A stretch of DNA of 64,000 bases from Rhexocercosporidium sp. MPI-PUGE-AT-0058 (GCA_020746875.1 JAGTJL010000013.1:1-64000); one strand, 5' to 3'. Counted from the stretch's first letter, positions 20,286 through 33,089 are shown. The notes: generated from the letters alone by a model not told the origin. Program-made: numbers and translations.

Positions 20286-21024
20286 TGATGGAATCAAGTA
20301 CCTGAGAGTGCTCAGAAGAGCATGTCTACGGTAAGGCATATTCTAAAATGTGACGATAGCGCTAACGTGAATGCTTTGCAGATGAGAACCTCAGAATTGG
20401 AGACGTAGATTACAGTATTAATGTGTTCAAGATACCGTAGTTGGAATCGTTTGCTCGACCCTACGCAGCCGCAAGCGACCAAGATGGTCCATGAGCCGAT
20501 TACTCTCTTCGATGTGGCCCTCAAAGGCGTCGAATCCAGACCGACAATGTCTTCGATGTCTGACTTCCAACCTCTCTCAACGCTAGATCCTCTTCCAGAC
20601 GTACAAATTCCTCCGCGTCGATGTTCTCAGCGACCTTTCTATCGATCAGGTAATTGCCAACCTCAAAGTTGGTAAAGCAGACTACGACCCCGACGAAAGA
20701 CGACGAATTTCTGGTAACAAGGACTTGGCACGCGATACAGCTTTCCAGCTCTTGTATCTGATACCATGCCCTGAGTCTAGAGGTGAAGAGAAGGATAGCA
20801 TGAAGCTTTTCAATGCAGTCTTGTTTATTGTGTCTCACCCAGTGACATTCAAGTACCGTACGAAGCGGACGATTCGTGTTGCGTACGAGGAGCAATTCAG
20901 AGTGACGTACAAGCAAAGAGCAAGACTAGATCAGTGGGAGAAGGACGAAACTGCCGACTGTGCAGTAGATGTGACCACCGATGAAGATTCTGATTACTAT
21001 TTTGATTCGGATGACTCTTTTTAG
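20286..21024 (+). pseudogene. Unknown gene, probably broken, with a canonical intron
   Basis: A clear 51-bp fungal intron lies at 20331-20381 (GTAAGG, CTAAC branch at 20362-20366, TTTGCAG). Joining across it gives SEEHVYDENLRIGDVDYSIN then VFKIP, in frame with an ATG at 20286, but with a TGA before and a TAG after. Further on, an open frame from 20587 to 21024 reads FLRVDVLSDLSIDQVIANLK, RDTAFQLLYLIPCPESRGEE, VTFKYRTKRTIRVAYEEQFR and an acidic tail DEDSDYYFDSDDSF. No start codon opens that last frame (first ATG at 20800), so it is a terminal exon or remnant. I do not recognise the family. Either more introns exist that I cannot place, or the gene is inactivated. Confidence 0.4.
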
Positions 21025-21309
21025 CAGGCTACGAAGTGTCTTGGGAGTCTTTTTGCATACGCAATACAAGTTGTGTCCTACCAATTCTGCGATGACTCCA
21101 AAGGACAACTCTCTGGCAGGAGACGTCATTACTAAGTATCCTGTGCATCTCCACGAGCTCCTCCTCCAATTCCATATCCACTGGATTGCACGGAACCACC
21201 GCGAATTTATACCCAAACACCTAAACCACAGAAGGAAAAAAGAGGAAGGAGAGCGAAAAAAAGACGCCGAGCCGTGCGGCTATGCGCTCTTGATTCTATC
21301 ATCAAGATG

Positions 21310-23920
21310 TTAGGACACAGTTCCGTGGATACTCGCTACGTGATTCTGGAGATGCTGCTTATGCTCTAGCCCCATTCGACAGACCTTGCACTGCAGCCGA
21401 TCCCCTTCTTTAATGTAGGCCAGATGTTTCCGCTTAAAGTGCTTTATCAAGTCTCCTAGACTGGCAAACTTATAATTCCGCTTTTCGAACGGCAAGCTTT
21501 ACTCCCCTAAGTAAAGGAAGCAAGTAGTAGTCCTCTTTTCGGCAAACACTAATAATATAACGTCACTTAACGCTTGCTTCTCGGCCTGGGCGGCTGTCAG
21601 CTCGAGGCTAATCTCTTTCGACGGCGTCGGACTCGCCCTTCGTGTAGACTGCCTCGCACGTAGGTGAGCCGCAGCTCCCCCCTCCTAGAAGTGGCAATAA
21701 GCAGCGACTGCATCGATAGCCGCGTTGCGGCGACGGAACTCTTCTTCGATAGTCGTGCCCGGGAGTGTCATTACCGTCTCCGCTAAGCGTTTTTAGAGCG
21801 GGGGCATCTCATCGTTCTGGTCTAAAGTGCGCTTCACGTCCTGGTTGAGCTTGAGCCCAGAGAGCTGCCGCTCGATTTCGTCGACCGGGTATTCTAGATC
21901 CTAGCGCTCTTAAACGTGCTTAAGGAGCGCTGCTCTTAGCCGCTGCTTAGTATTAAAGATTGCCTGGCCGATAAGCCGGTATTCTGGCTGCTATGTCGCT
22001 GTGCCCTAGAAGCGGCGCTTCCACTTCTCCCGCTCTATAATAAGGCGGCAGACGACGGGATCTTAATTGACGGACAGGGATTCCTCGGGTGTGAGTTTTT
22101 GCGGCCGGTTAGGATCGATCCAGCGAGTTATTTAATAGGCCGCCCGTATTAAGTCGCGCTAAGGTTCATAGCCGGAAACGATAGCTCGCGTATTAACAGT
22201 GACTGTCCGGCAAAGGTAATGCTTAATAAAGGTATTAATTTTCGCGTGTTATATTATTATATTCTAAAGCGCGTCGCTTACGTTACCTATTAGTTTACGG
22301 TTAGCGTAACGCATAGTAAAGTTGCGAGAAGGAGGGCCATATAATACGCACCGCTCTAATTAAAAGCGTTGCTTATATCGTACCGGAGGTAGTACGGACG
22401 CGTGATTTATAAGAACTTAGTAAATACGCCGAGCCGCTTCATCTACTTTAAGAGAGTCGTGTATAGTAATAGCTAGTCGGGCGAGATCTCCTAGCTATAC
22501 GGTGTCCTAATAGACTTGCGGAAGACGGGGATATTAGCTATCTTAGGCTTTAGACGTAAAAGCAGCTGCTTATAGCCAAGTAGAATATTTAGCTCGCTGA
22601 TTCTTTCGGCTAATATTAGACTTAGAGCGAGGAACGCATTATCGGCAAAAAGAAGACTTAGAAGGGCGACGTGCGGACTGAGGATTAAGGACGGATCGAA
22701 GATAATCTCTAGGAGTGGAAATGTATTCCTAGCTTTTATAAGTCGTAGGTCTCGGCTAGAATGGGAAGGGAGCGGGCGGACGAGAAATGCCTAAGGTCGG
22801 ACTTACGCATCTTTCGTGCCGAGAAACTTCTTTGTAAACTCGCATGTGAACTCGATCAGAATCCGATAAGGCCTACTATTAAGGTCCCGGAGCAAGGTTA
22901 TTATAATATCGCTATAGCGCAGGGCTAAGATTATTAAAGGTCGGTTTGCGGAGATAATATCTAATAAGCAAAAGAGTTTAATTACGATTCGCTGCCGGTT
23001 ATATATATACCTTTACTTTATCGTAGTTAAGTTAGTCTGCAAGACGCCTACGAGATCTTCGATATATATCGCGACGTTATCGCGCTTCTTCTTCGACAGG
23101 CGGTACTTTTTCGCCAGCTTCTTAAGGACTTACAATAAATATTTCATTAGCTCTTATTTATAATAATTCAGAGCGAGTAAACAGGAAACGTTACCCGATG
23201 TATATAATAGTTCATCTTCCCCTTAACTTCTCTTTATTTGCTCGTTCGTACACAAGCCGGAAGACCTTTTAATATGTCCCGAGCGTGTCGGCAGACTTGA
23301 TGCCGGCAAGCCTCTTCCCATCCTTCTCCTAACGTTAATTCAATATCCATTCGAAAAAGGCCTTAAGGGTACGGCGAGAGATGGCCTGCATTACCTAGGC
23401 AGGATCCTTTCTTATATACTTGCAATACCTTTGAAGAGTCTAATTAGCGATTCAATAGCAGAAGACGGCGGGAATAAAGAAAGTACGCACCGATCGAAAT
23501 TTCCCTTAATTATATCTAAAAGGTAAAGGCTATTATCGCTATAATCCTTATCTTCATCCTCGGATTCGTCGGAATTATCTTCCTAGTCGATGTAATACTC
23601 TACCGGGAGGGCGTTCTCCTCTCTAGTAAGCTACTCTAGATTTAGTAGGTCTGCTTTATTATCTCTGTCGATGTCAATATCAACGTCAATCGGCACGACG
23701 CCAGTATGATTTTCCTCACGACTAAGTACCCCTAAATCTAGCAGATCTAGCTTATCATCTCCGTCAACATCGGTGTCGGTATCGGTATCCGCATCCGTCG
23801 GCTCGGTATCGACGTCAGTCTCCTCTTGCTCATCTTCAGTATCAAAGCAGCTCTCGACGTCTGATCTATCGCTGTCGGAAGAGGGAGGACTTGGTATTGG
23901 TTATTAACGACGACGCATTA
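21310..23920 (-). pseudogene. DUF3435 tyrosine recombinase (Starship-captain superfamily), RIP-disabled
   Basis: On the minus strand an acidic N-terminal part near 23920-23430 (SDSDRSDVESCFDTEDEQEE, followed by DTDTDTDVDGDD) precedes the core. At about 23310-23230 the core reads LAGIKSADTLGTY-stop-KVF then RLVYERANKEKL, a hallmark of DUF3435/FluG proteins (GIKSAxTLxTYWKxFRLVYExxxxxKL), with the expected W replaced by TAA. The 3' end (21600-21310) reads RTTTCFLYLGE, then YKFASLGDLIKHFKRKHL, then LQCKVCRMGLEHKQHLQNHV and ASIHGTVS, the C-terminal zinc-finger region of this family. Core and zinc finger share one frame; the acidic part is in another, so an intron or indel lies near 23420. Many internal stops are present. 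I did not locate the R-H-R-Y catalytic residues. Captains integrate and excise Starship giant transposons, but DUF3435 genes also occur alone. Confidence 0.75.
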
Positions 23921-24397
23921 CGAGTAATCAACCGAAGGGAACGTCGACGATATTAATCAGAAGTAAGGCGAAAGGTATGAAGGAGAAGCCTAGTGCCTAA
24001 ATAATAGCAGCGGAGGGGAAGGGGAGGAGTAGAACGAGGTGGAAGGTATAGTCGAGAATGCGAGGCTTAGAGGAAAGAAGATGAAGGAGGGAAGGAGGGA
24101 AGAGGGACAAATAAATATAAGGACTATTATCTTGAGTCACGAGGAGATGGAGGGCAGCCGTTTTCTACTCCCCCTCACAGAAGCTGTTAAACGAGAATGA
24201 GGGAAGTGGTTCTCAGATCTCAGAACTTGGACCCACTCGCTTTTGTTAGTGTTCCTGCAGCAGCAGGGTTCCACCGCCGTGCCGCCTTGGCCATGAGGTA
24301 CGCGAGCGCTAAGGCGGCGCGAGATTTTAGCAAGTTAGCTGCAGAAAGCAGCGACCTAAACCCCCGAAAACAGCAGCCAGTTTGCCGTCTGGTCGTT
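23921..24397. other. GC-richer strip between the DUF3435 relic and the AT-rich compartment
   Basis: Purine-rich on the plus strand (24000-24120, GGAAGGGGAGGAG type). An open frame at 24197-24436 has no recognisable product and runs across the boundary. If the DUF3435 gene is a captain, an element end would be expected in this strip; I saw no definite terminal motif. Confidence 0.35.
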
Positions 24398-26856
24398 AAA
24401 ATAAGTAAAAGTATACTTATAAATTATTTAAAGTAATATATCTTTTAATTATTAATATATTTATTATTAAGTTTATAAAGAATTTATTTTATTAAAAATT
24501 CGAGCTTTTTAAAGTATTTTTAAATTTTAATAATTATTAATCTTAAGTTAAAGAACTTTAAATATATTTATTAAAAATATATTAAGAATATTTTTATAAA
24601 ATCTTTTATTTATAAAACTTTTTTAATTTAATATTTTAAGTATTTATACTTTAAAAATATTAAACGTAAACGCGAAATTAAGTTTAAGCTTAAGTAAAGA
24701 TTATTTAAATCCGGCCCGAGCTTAAATAAAGTCTATTTAAATTTAATTTAAGTTTATAAATAATTTATTAAAAGTATAAAAAATTTACTTAAACTTAAAT
24801 TAATAAATAATTATTATTTTTAAGACTTTTATAAATTTCTTTAAATTTTATATAAAATTATTAAACTTTATTAAAGATTTTATATTAATATTAATATTAT
24901 TATTAAAATTATCTTTTTTATTACGTTTTAGACTTAGCTTTTAAAAGCGTATTAAAAGATTTAATTCTATATTCTTATTAAATTTATTATTACTTATTAA
25001 GTCTTTTATTAAGGCTTTTAAGGTAGTTTTATATTTTTTAATATTTTATAAAATAATTAATAATATATTTAATTAATTATAATATAATTATTATACTTTT
25101 TTATTATTAAAGTTTATAATTATAATCAATCTTTTATTATACTTAAGTATATTTCTTATAACGAAATCGCACTTATAATTAAAAATATAATTATAATATT
25201 AACTTTTAATAATAAAAATATTAACGAAATAATATTTACGATTATTATAATTATAAATAATAACGTAAATATATAATAAATAAGGATTTATAAACTCTTT
25301 TTTTAAATCTTAATTAATATAAATAAAATAAATTATTAATAAAAAGCAAGCTTTAAAATAATATATATATATTTTAAGCGTATTTAATAAAAAAATAAAA
25401 CTTAAATAAAATATAAAATAATTTACGCTTTTTTAAAGTTAATAAAAAACGAATATAAGTCTTAAAAGTAAAAAGAAAGGCAAGAAAAGAAATCGAATTA
25501 AGACGTAAAATATATAAAATAAAAGAAGTATATTAAAAGCTATTTTTATTTAATATAATAACGCTTTTACTTAATATAATTAATAATAATAAAGTATTAA
25601 AAAAACGTATAAAAGTCTTTTTAAATAACGAGTTTAATTTAATATAAAAAGATTAAAAGAGAATTAATTTATTATTAAAGTTATTAATAAACGTATTTTT
25701 ATTTTTATATAAAAAAAATATTATTAATTATTTTTAAGATTTATTTTAACGACTAAATAAGTAAAAAGAAAATTATTAAAAGGTTTATTAATAAGCTTAT
25801 TATTAAATATTTCTTAATTATTAAACTTATTTTTAAAATCTTATAATATAATTATTAATAATTAATTTAATAATATTAAAATTATTTAAAAATAAAATTA
25901 AAAAAGAACTTACTTAACGAATTACGATTTAATTATTATTATACGTAATCTTTATTTTAAAAGCTTTAAAAAGTATAATTAATAATTAAAGAGAATTTAT
26001 TAAAAAAAATTAAAAATTAAAAAATAAAAAAAATAAATAAATAAGTAAATAAGTACGTAAATATAAAGTGCGTTAATATTAAGTAAAAGTTAATTATAAT
26101 AATATAAAAGTTAATATATATATATTCTTAAAAGTAATTGTAATCGCGTTATTATAATATAAAACACTTAAATTAATAATAAACTTATTAATTTAAAAAG
26201 TAACGTATTATATAAGTTAATAAAAAGCTAGCATATATTATTATAATTTTTATTATATATAATAATTACTTTAAAAGGACTAAATTCACTAATTATAATT
26301 TAATAACTTAATAATTAAACGAAATAGTATAAGATTTTAATTATAAATTAAATCTTATTTTAATTTTATTTTTAAAACTTATAATTTATATATATTAAAT
26401 ATAATAATTAAGATTTTGTTTATTTAATTATTATAATATATTTATATTTTTATTTATTATTAATATTAATTATTTAATAAATTACTTATATTAATATATA
26501 AAGTTCTTATATATTAATATTTTAAAAGTATTAATTTATTACTTAACGCTATACTTTTACTAAGAATTAATATATATATTTAAAGAGCTTATATTATATT
26601 TCTCGACTACTTATACGCTTTTAAATAATAAAGCTTATTTATATAACGGAACTTTATTATAAAAGTATATTATGCTTTAACGTAATTTATTAATTATATA
26701 TATACTCTTATAAGCACTTACGTATATATATATTCGAGTTATAATCTTCTTTTATAAAAGATAACGTTTATTTTAATATATTTTTTAAACCTTTATTTTT
26801 TATATTAATTATAAAGCTCTTAAACTATTAAAAGCTTACTTGATTTTTATTTAATA
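24398..26856 (+). mobile_element. Truncated copia family 2 element (pol 3' end, 3' region and 3' LTR)
   Basis: From about 24398 the sequence is collinear with 56690-59258. It has the last codons of pol (degraded match of LSTADMPINKLTKNLFRQKF), then about 2.2 kb of the same non-pol sequence, and finally a 189-bp LTR at 26668-26856. Differences from the full-length copy are overwhelmingly C-to-T or G-to-A, and this copy is the more strongly mutated one. One unit of a 32-bp internal tandem repeat is missing (24680-24780 against 56950-57080). The left break falls exactly at the change from GC-rich to AT-rich DNA. Confidence 0.8.
26668..26856 (+). repeat. LTR of truncated copia family 2 copy
   Basis: 189 bp, the same length as 50910-51098 and 59070-59258. 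Its ends TAT...ATA correspond to TGT...ACA after transitions. Confidence 0.8.
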
Positions 26857-29122
26857 TAATATTAAATAATTATAATATTAATAAATATTATTATTTTAAA
26901 CGTCGGAATTTATAATATTAAATATTTTATATATTTTAAACTTATTAATAATTTAATTTTATTAAATTAAATAATTAATTAAATAAGCCGTAATAATTAA
27001 TTAAATAAAGCTTTTATTATTATAAATTTAAATAATTATTTAAATGAGAAAACTATTAATATATATAATAATATTATATTATTAAACGCTTTTAAAGTTA
27101 TTAATTATAATTACTTATTAAACTTTTTAAATAATATACGTTATTATTAAATTATTTAAAAAGATTATTTTAATAATAATTATATTATAAAATATAATAA
27201 TATATATAATTTATGCTTTTTATATAAAAAGAATTAAAGTATTATTAATAAAAGTAAAGACTTATTATATAATAAAGAAGTTATAAAACTAGACTTAAGT
27301 AATAACGTTATCAATAAGCTTAATTTATAGAAAACGTTTTATTTTAATTGTTTTATAAACCTTAATATTATATAAAATAATATTTTAAATTATAATATTA
27401 AATATTATTTTAATAATATTACTTTTAAAGAATTTATTAATATCTTTTATAAGTTGAAGCGATTTATTAAAAAAGCTAAACTTATACTTTATTTATTTAT
27501 TTTTAATACTTTTTATTATTTAAAATATATTTTAATTAAGATATTTATAATAATAAATACAATTATAAATATATTATATTATAAAAGCTATTAGCTTTAT
27601 ATTTATTAATTAAAAATAAAATAATATTAAAAAATATATTAAATCAATAATTAAATTATAATTTTAATATATTTAATAGTATTAAGTTATATATAAAGTT
27701 TATAACGTAAAAATAATTTATAATAAAAACGACGTTTTATTAAAATTTAAAATCTTTATTAAATTTAATTTAAATATTATTATTAATTTAAAACTTAATA
27801 ATAATAATTTTTTAAATAATATATTAATTAAAAAAGAAATATTTAATATTATTAGTTTTATTATTAACGAATTAATAAACTCGTCTTTTAATATTTATTA
27901 AGAAAATACGACGGCTTTAATTAAATTAAGTTTAGATTTATATAATATTAAAAGCTTAAATATTAATATAAGTCTTTTTACTTTAATTAATAAAAATAAT
28001 ATAAGCGATTATAGTTTTAAAATCGATTTAAAATCGGTTATTACTTTAAAATTTAAAGCTAAATATAAAGAGCTTATTAAATATATAATATCTTTAATTT
28101 ATAAATTAAACAAATACGAGAATTATTGCTTATTATATAACTTTTAGTAAAAGAATATTAATAATACTTATTATTTAAGAGATTATATTAAAAATATTAA
28201 AGTATTTAATAAAAAATTTAATTTATATTTAATTAAATATAACTCTAATACTTATAAGACTAATAAGCCTCGTATTAAGTTAATTAATTAAGATAAATAT
28301 TGCCTTAAGTATTTATTATATTTAAGTGTTTATTTGATTATTAAAAAGTTATATAATAAACGATTATTAATATATAAATTAAAATTAATTATAAATACTA
28401 TTACTTATATTATTTAAAAATATAAATCATTTAATAATCTTATTTTATTTACTTATTATATTAAGTTTATTAAGTTTAATACTAATTTATAAGACTTAAA
28501 TATTAATAATTATTGAAATTATATATTTAATTATATTATTATTAATAATTGAAAACCTTAAATATTATTAAGTTATTAAAAGAATTTATTATATATTTTA
28601 ATAAAAATATTTGAAATATAATTTAAAAACCGAATAATTTTTAATTAATTTTATATGTAAAAATATACGCTTTTATTAATACGTACTTTTTTATATTAAA
28701 ATGCGTTTTTATATATTTATTATAATTTATAAGTTTAAATTAATAATTTAATTAAGTTTTAAGCTTATTAGACTTATAATAATTTCTATTAGCTTAAGTT
28801 AAGATAATTTAGGAATTAATTTTTATTATTATTTATAAAGATAACCTTAATTAAGTTAAGCCTTTTCTTAAGTCTTATTAATATTAAGAATATATATAAA
28901 TAAAATAAAGTTTAAAATTATTAATAAAAACGTACATAATTAATATTTTTTATTATTTACGTAAAAGTGTTTTTTATTTAGTTCTTATAATTTAAAAAAT
29001 ATCCGCTTATAAAAAAATTAAGGTTTTAAATATCTTTAATAAATTAAAAGGTTATTTTTTAATTTATTATTAATTACTTTAAGATTTTATTTATAATATA
29101 ATAAAGCTCTTGCTATAATATT
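26857..29122. other. AT-rich RIP-eroded sequence
   Basis: Very AT-rich, with CpA/TpG nearly absent. A plus-strand stretch near 27280-27500 has weak protein-like reading (for example KEFINIFYKLKRFIKKAKLI) broken by TAA/TAG. It is a likely transposon remnant of unknown family. No functional gene. Confidence 0.45.
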
Positions 29123-29470
29123 TTAAAATTATTATAACATTATCTTAGTCATAATAAAATATACAGTTATAACAGCGCACTTATTATATTAGTTTAAAAT
29201 TATTATAATATTATCTTAATTATAATAAAATATATAATTATAACAGCGCACTTATTATATTAATTTAAAATTATTATAATATTATCTTAATTATAATAAA
29301 ATATATAATTATAACAGCGCACTTATTATATTAATTTAAAATTATTATAATATTATCTTAATCATAATAAAATATATAATTATAATAGCGCGTTTATTAT
29401 AATATTTTAATATTATTATAATATTATGTTAATCATAATAAAATAAAATAATCACGCCAGCGCATTAAAT
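29123..29470 (+). repeat. 71-bp minisatellite, about 5 units
   Basis: The landmark TTAAAATT recurs at 29123, 29194, 29265 and 29336, exactly 71 bp apart, with a diverged unit to about 29470. Each unit contains ATTATCTTAATYATAATAAA and ATAATTATAACAGCGCACTT. The only consistently GC-containing part is CAGCGC(A/G)C. Confidence 0.85.
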
Positions 29471-29959
29471 TATTATAATATTATTTTAGTTATATTAAAA
29501 TTATTCTATTATAACATTATCTTTATTAATTAAATACTTAATTTGTTTATAATAAAGCTCTTATCGAAATAATTTAATATTATTATAATATTATCTTTAT
29601 TTTAAATAAAATAAAATATTTATAATAACGCCTTATTTAATATTATCTTTATTATATAATACTTAATTCTTTAAGAACTTCAGTTCTCTTTATAATATTA
29701 AATACTAATTTATTTAATAATCACTTTACGCTTAATATAAATCTAAAATATTATTAATACTAATCGAAATAAATAAAAGTAATTTCATATAAGATTTATA
29801 ATTTATTATGCGTGCTTTATTTAATCTATTTACTTGTTATTAATATTAGCGAAACCCTCAAAAGGATTATTATCGTTATTAATCTTAATAACTTTTATAA
29901 TAAAAGTAATACTTTTAATAAGAGCGAAGCTTTTATTACTTTTATTATTTTTATTACTT

Positions 29960-31700
29960 TTTTCTTTTAAACTCTTTTCTTTTAAACTCTTTTCTTTTAA
30001 ATCTTCTTTTTTTAAATCTTCTTTTTTTAAACCTTCTTCTTCTTTACTGTTAATTTCTTTATTCTGATTCTTATTTTCTTTTTTTAAATCTCTTTTATTT
30101 TAACTCTTACCGTTATAATCTTTTATTTTAACGTCTTTATTTACGTCTTTCAAATCTTCTATCGCATCTGTATTAATCTTAATCTTAATCTTAGTCTTAA
30201 TCTTAATCTTAGTCTCGGTTTTAATACTTGACTTCTTAATACTTAACTTTTTGTTACCTTTCTTTAGCTTATCCTTAATTTCCTTCTTTATATCCTTTAC
30301 AAAGTCTTCCTCAGAGGTTAAAGAATCTAAGAAAGTTTCATTAAATATAAGCTTATTATTTTATTTTAATTCTAATATAAAAATATTATAACCGAAGAGA
30401 ATCGGGTTAATAATCGAAACTAAAGCTTAATCGCAAATAAGTCGAACGGCGTTAAGAATTCCAACTTCGGCGGCGATATTAAAGATCTCGATTATCTTTT
30501 ATATTTTAATAGTTTTTAAATTATAATAAATTAATAAATATATAATTAAGTTTCGGCATATCGATATATTAAAATACTTATAACTTAATAATTATCTAAA
30601 AGATTAAAGCAAGAACTCTAAGGCCGAAGTTCTTAATTAGCAAAAATATAACTTAAGCTTCTTAAGTAATATTATTCAATAAATTATTTTTTATTAATAT
30701 TTTAAATTACGTAGTAATAAAGTTCAAAATAAGAGTTTTCTAATTACAGTCTTAAATCAAAACTAATCTATTATCAGTGATATACTTTTTTAAAATCGGA
30801 ATAAGACTGGATTAAATACTATCGAAGCGCTATTTAAAGATATATTTATTTGCGAGAGAAATTAGATTTTCAATAATATTAAGCTTATCGACAGAAGTCT
30901 AAGACGATATAAAAGCCGTATAAAAGCCTCGGAGATTATCTGGAATATTAATATCTTTTATAAGTCGCTGAATCGTAATATAAATAAAGATTAAGTTCTC
31001 GCCTTCTTAAGATTCTTAATATATTTTAATAATAACTAATACGTAAGCTTTATTTTCTAAGTTGAAAACAGTTATAAAAAACATCGCCACGATATTATTA
31101 ATTTCCTTAATAATAAACTTAATTATAGTAATAGAATTATTCTTTATAAAGTCGAATTCGGCGTCTTATAAAGCTTTAATAAATTTGGCCTTTAACTCTT
31201 GCATCTCTGAGCTTTATAAGTTATTTATGAGAGCGAACTGCCTGAGAGCTTTCTTCTTAAAAGAATTCGATTTAGTATTTTTAAAAAAGCGAGCTGAAAT
31301 AATAATAATTTTCGTAAACGTATTAGCGGAAATAGCCGAAATAATATTAGTTTTAATAGATTCGTTAGCAGAAGCGGCTAATATAATTAAGTCGGTATAT
31401 AATAATAAGGAAAAGCTAGATTTAAGACCTTTTAAGTTATATTTCTTGTTAATTATAATAAGCTTATTTGCGTAAGATAATAGCTTATTTAAAACGATAA
31501 GGAATATATCGCTTTCGATAATTTCGATTGCCGTAGCTTACGAAATCTTCTCAAAAATAAGTTAAGAAATCGAAGTAATATCGATATTTAATTTTACGGC
31601 GGCTCCGGTAAGGAAAGCTATTATAAATCGAATCTTATTCTCGACGGTATTATTATCGTCTTTCGTTATAATTATTTAAGAGAATACTTTAATAGCTTAG
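29960..31700 (-). pseudogene. Decayed Lys/Glu-rich, gag-like gene of unknown family
   Basis: Minus-strand translation is protein-like over long stretches with isolated TAA/TAG codons. Near 31460-31060 it reads NLKGLKSSFSLLLYTDLIIL and SARFFKNTKSNSFKKKALRQ. Near 30980-30800 it reads LIKDINIPDNLRGFYTAFIS and KLNIIENLISLANKYIFK. Near 30400-29960 it is a highly charged tail with IKTETKIKIKTKIKIK and the KEKSL/KKEDL repeats. The overall order (helical middle, charged repeat tail) would fit a retroelement gag or a transposon accessory protein, but no zinc knuckle or named domain is visible. The plus-strand open frame at 31062-31475 is its antisense shadow. Confidence 0.4.
29964..30038 (-). repeat. 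15-bp minisatellite, 5 units
   Basis: Units CTTTTAAACTCTTTT and TTTTTAAATCTTCTT repeat with period 15. On the minus strand they encode the pentapeptides KEKSL and KKEDL in a longer Lys/Glu-rich open stretch, so this is likely a coding minisatellite of the decayed gene at 29960-31700. Confidence 0.7.
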
Positions 31701-32069
31701 AAAAATCAGTTCAAAGTATAAGAATATGCGATACTCGACTTACGGGCTTAAAAGTAACTGCTATTCGTAAGATAAGTAGAATAATTAGTATCTTATTTAA
31801 GGAATTTATAATTATATATAATATCTTTAATATATAAAAGATATTTAGTTTTAATATTATCGTCGAATATCTTTAAAGATATATAATAAAGAAGAGGAAA
31901 ATGCGTAAAATATAAGGAAAAGTAATAAAAAAAGAGTCTTTATTTTTAAAAAAAGTAATTATTAATATTTACTCGGGCCGTTATTAAATTATATTAGATA
32001 TTTTAGTATAATAATACGCTAAAATAATCGTATACAGATCAGCGCTCAGCCGCGGGCTAGCTTTTTGTA

Positions 32070-32093
32070 TTTTAATATCTTAATATATTAAAT
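32070..32093. repeat. Dispersed 24-bp palindrome, copy 1
   Basis: TTTTAATATCTTAATATATT + AAAT, one or two mismatches from the perfect palindrome. Confidence 0.5.
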
Positions 32094-33065
32094 TTTTTTT
32101 TTTTTAAATAATTTCCTTTTTATTTTATAATTATTAATTTTACTTTTATAATATTATCACGCCGCGAACTTACTTTTTAAAGCGCTCTTAATCCAAGTTT
32201 TTCTTTAAGCGTTAATTCCGAATTTATAATACGTAACTTAAGAGAGCTACTATAAGAGGTCAATTTATATCCGTGCAATATATACTCGTATATTAATAAT
32301 ACTTAAGTTCAAAAGCCTCGTTAAGGAAATCGTTATTTACGGCGCCGAGAATATTATAAAATTATTTTAGATTATATTTAAAAGTACGTGAATTCCTTAC
32401 TTTTTATTTAAATGCTTTTTAATAATTTATATAATTACTTTCGGCTTACCAGTCGCTAGCAGACCTGTTATTAAGTTATTTATTAGCGTTTTATTATTCT
32501 TTAGTTTTATTAATATATTAAGTATCTTTCTACGACTTCTTAAATTATTATTTAATATTTTATTTATTATTAAATTTAAGCGTATTTTATATATATTCTC
32601 TTTTTATTTAGTCGGAATATTTGCTGACTTCTTAGTCCTTATAAGCCGTAATAAAAGTATCCTCAGATCGCTTTTTACGTAATATCTTATCACCGAAAGC
32701 GAAATAAGCGATAATAAAAAGGATATTTTATATTTAAATATTACTTTTTTTAAATAAATTTAAGGAATTTATTATAAAGGAAAGAATAATAAAAGATTTA
32801 TAAGCCGTCGAAAGTAATAAAATAAAGAAGTTAATAATTAAAGCGCTAAAAGAAACAAAAACAAATTTAAATATATAAATACTTATCTTAAACTTATTAT
32901 TATAATAAAATATCCTTTCTTTATAAGAGATTTTAGTTTACTGATTTCATATAATCCGATTTTAGACGTAATTACCGATAGTCCGGCTTTATAATAAGAA
33001 AATAGTTATTAATTTAATAATTTATACGTTAATAAAATAATCGTAATTAGTTTTACGTCTTAATG

Positions 33066-33089
33066 TTTTAATATATTAATATATTAAAA
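33066..33089. repeat. Dispersed 24-bp palindrome, copy 2
   Basis: TTTTAATATATT followed by its exact reverse complement. Confidence 0.7.

Noticed and set aside
31062..31475. 137-codon plus-strand frame rich in Ile/Leu, looking like a membrane protein
   Set aside because: It is the reverse of a more protein-like, charged minus-strand reading. AT-rich antisense of Lys/Asn-rich coding DNA automatically yields Leu/Ile/Phe-rich frames.
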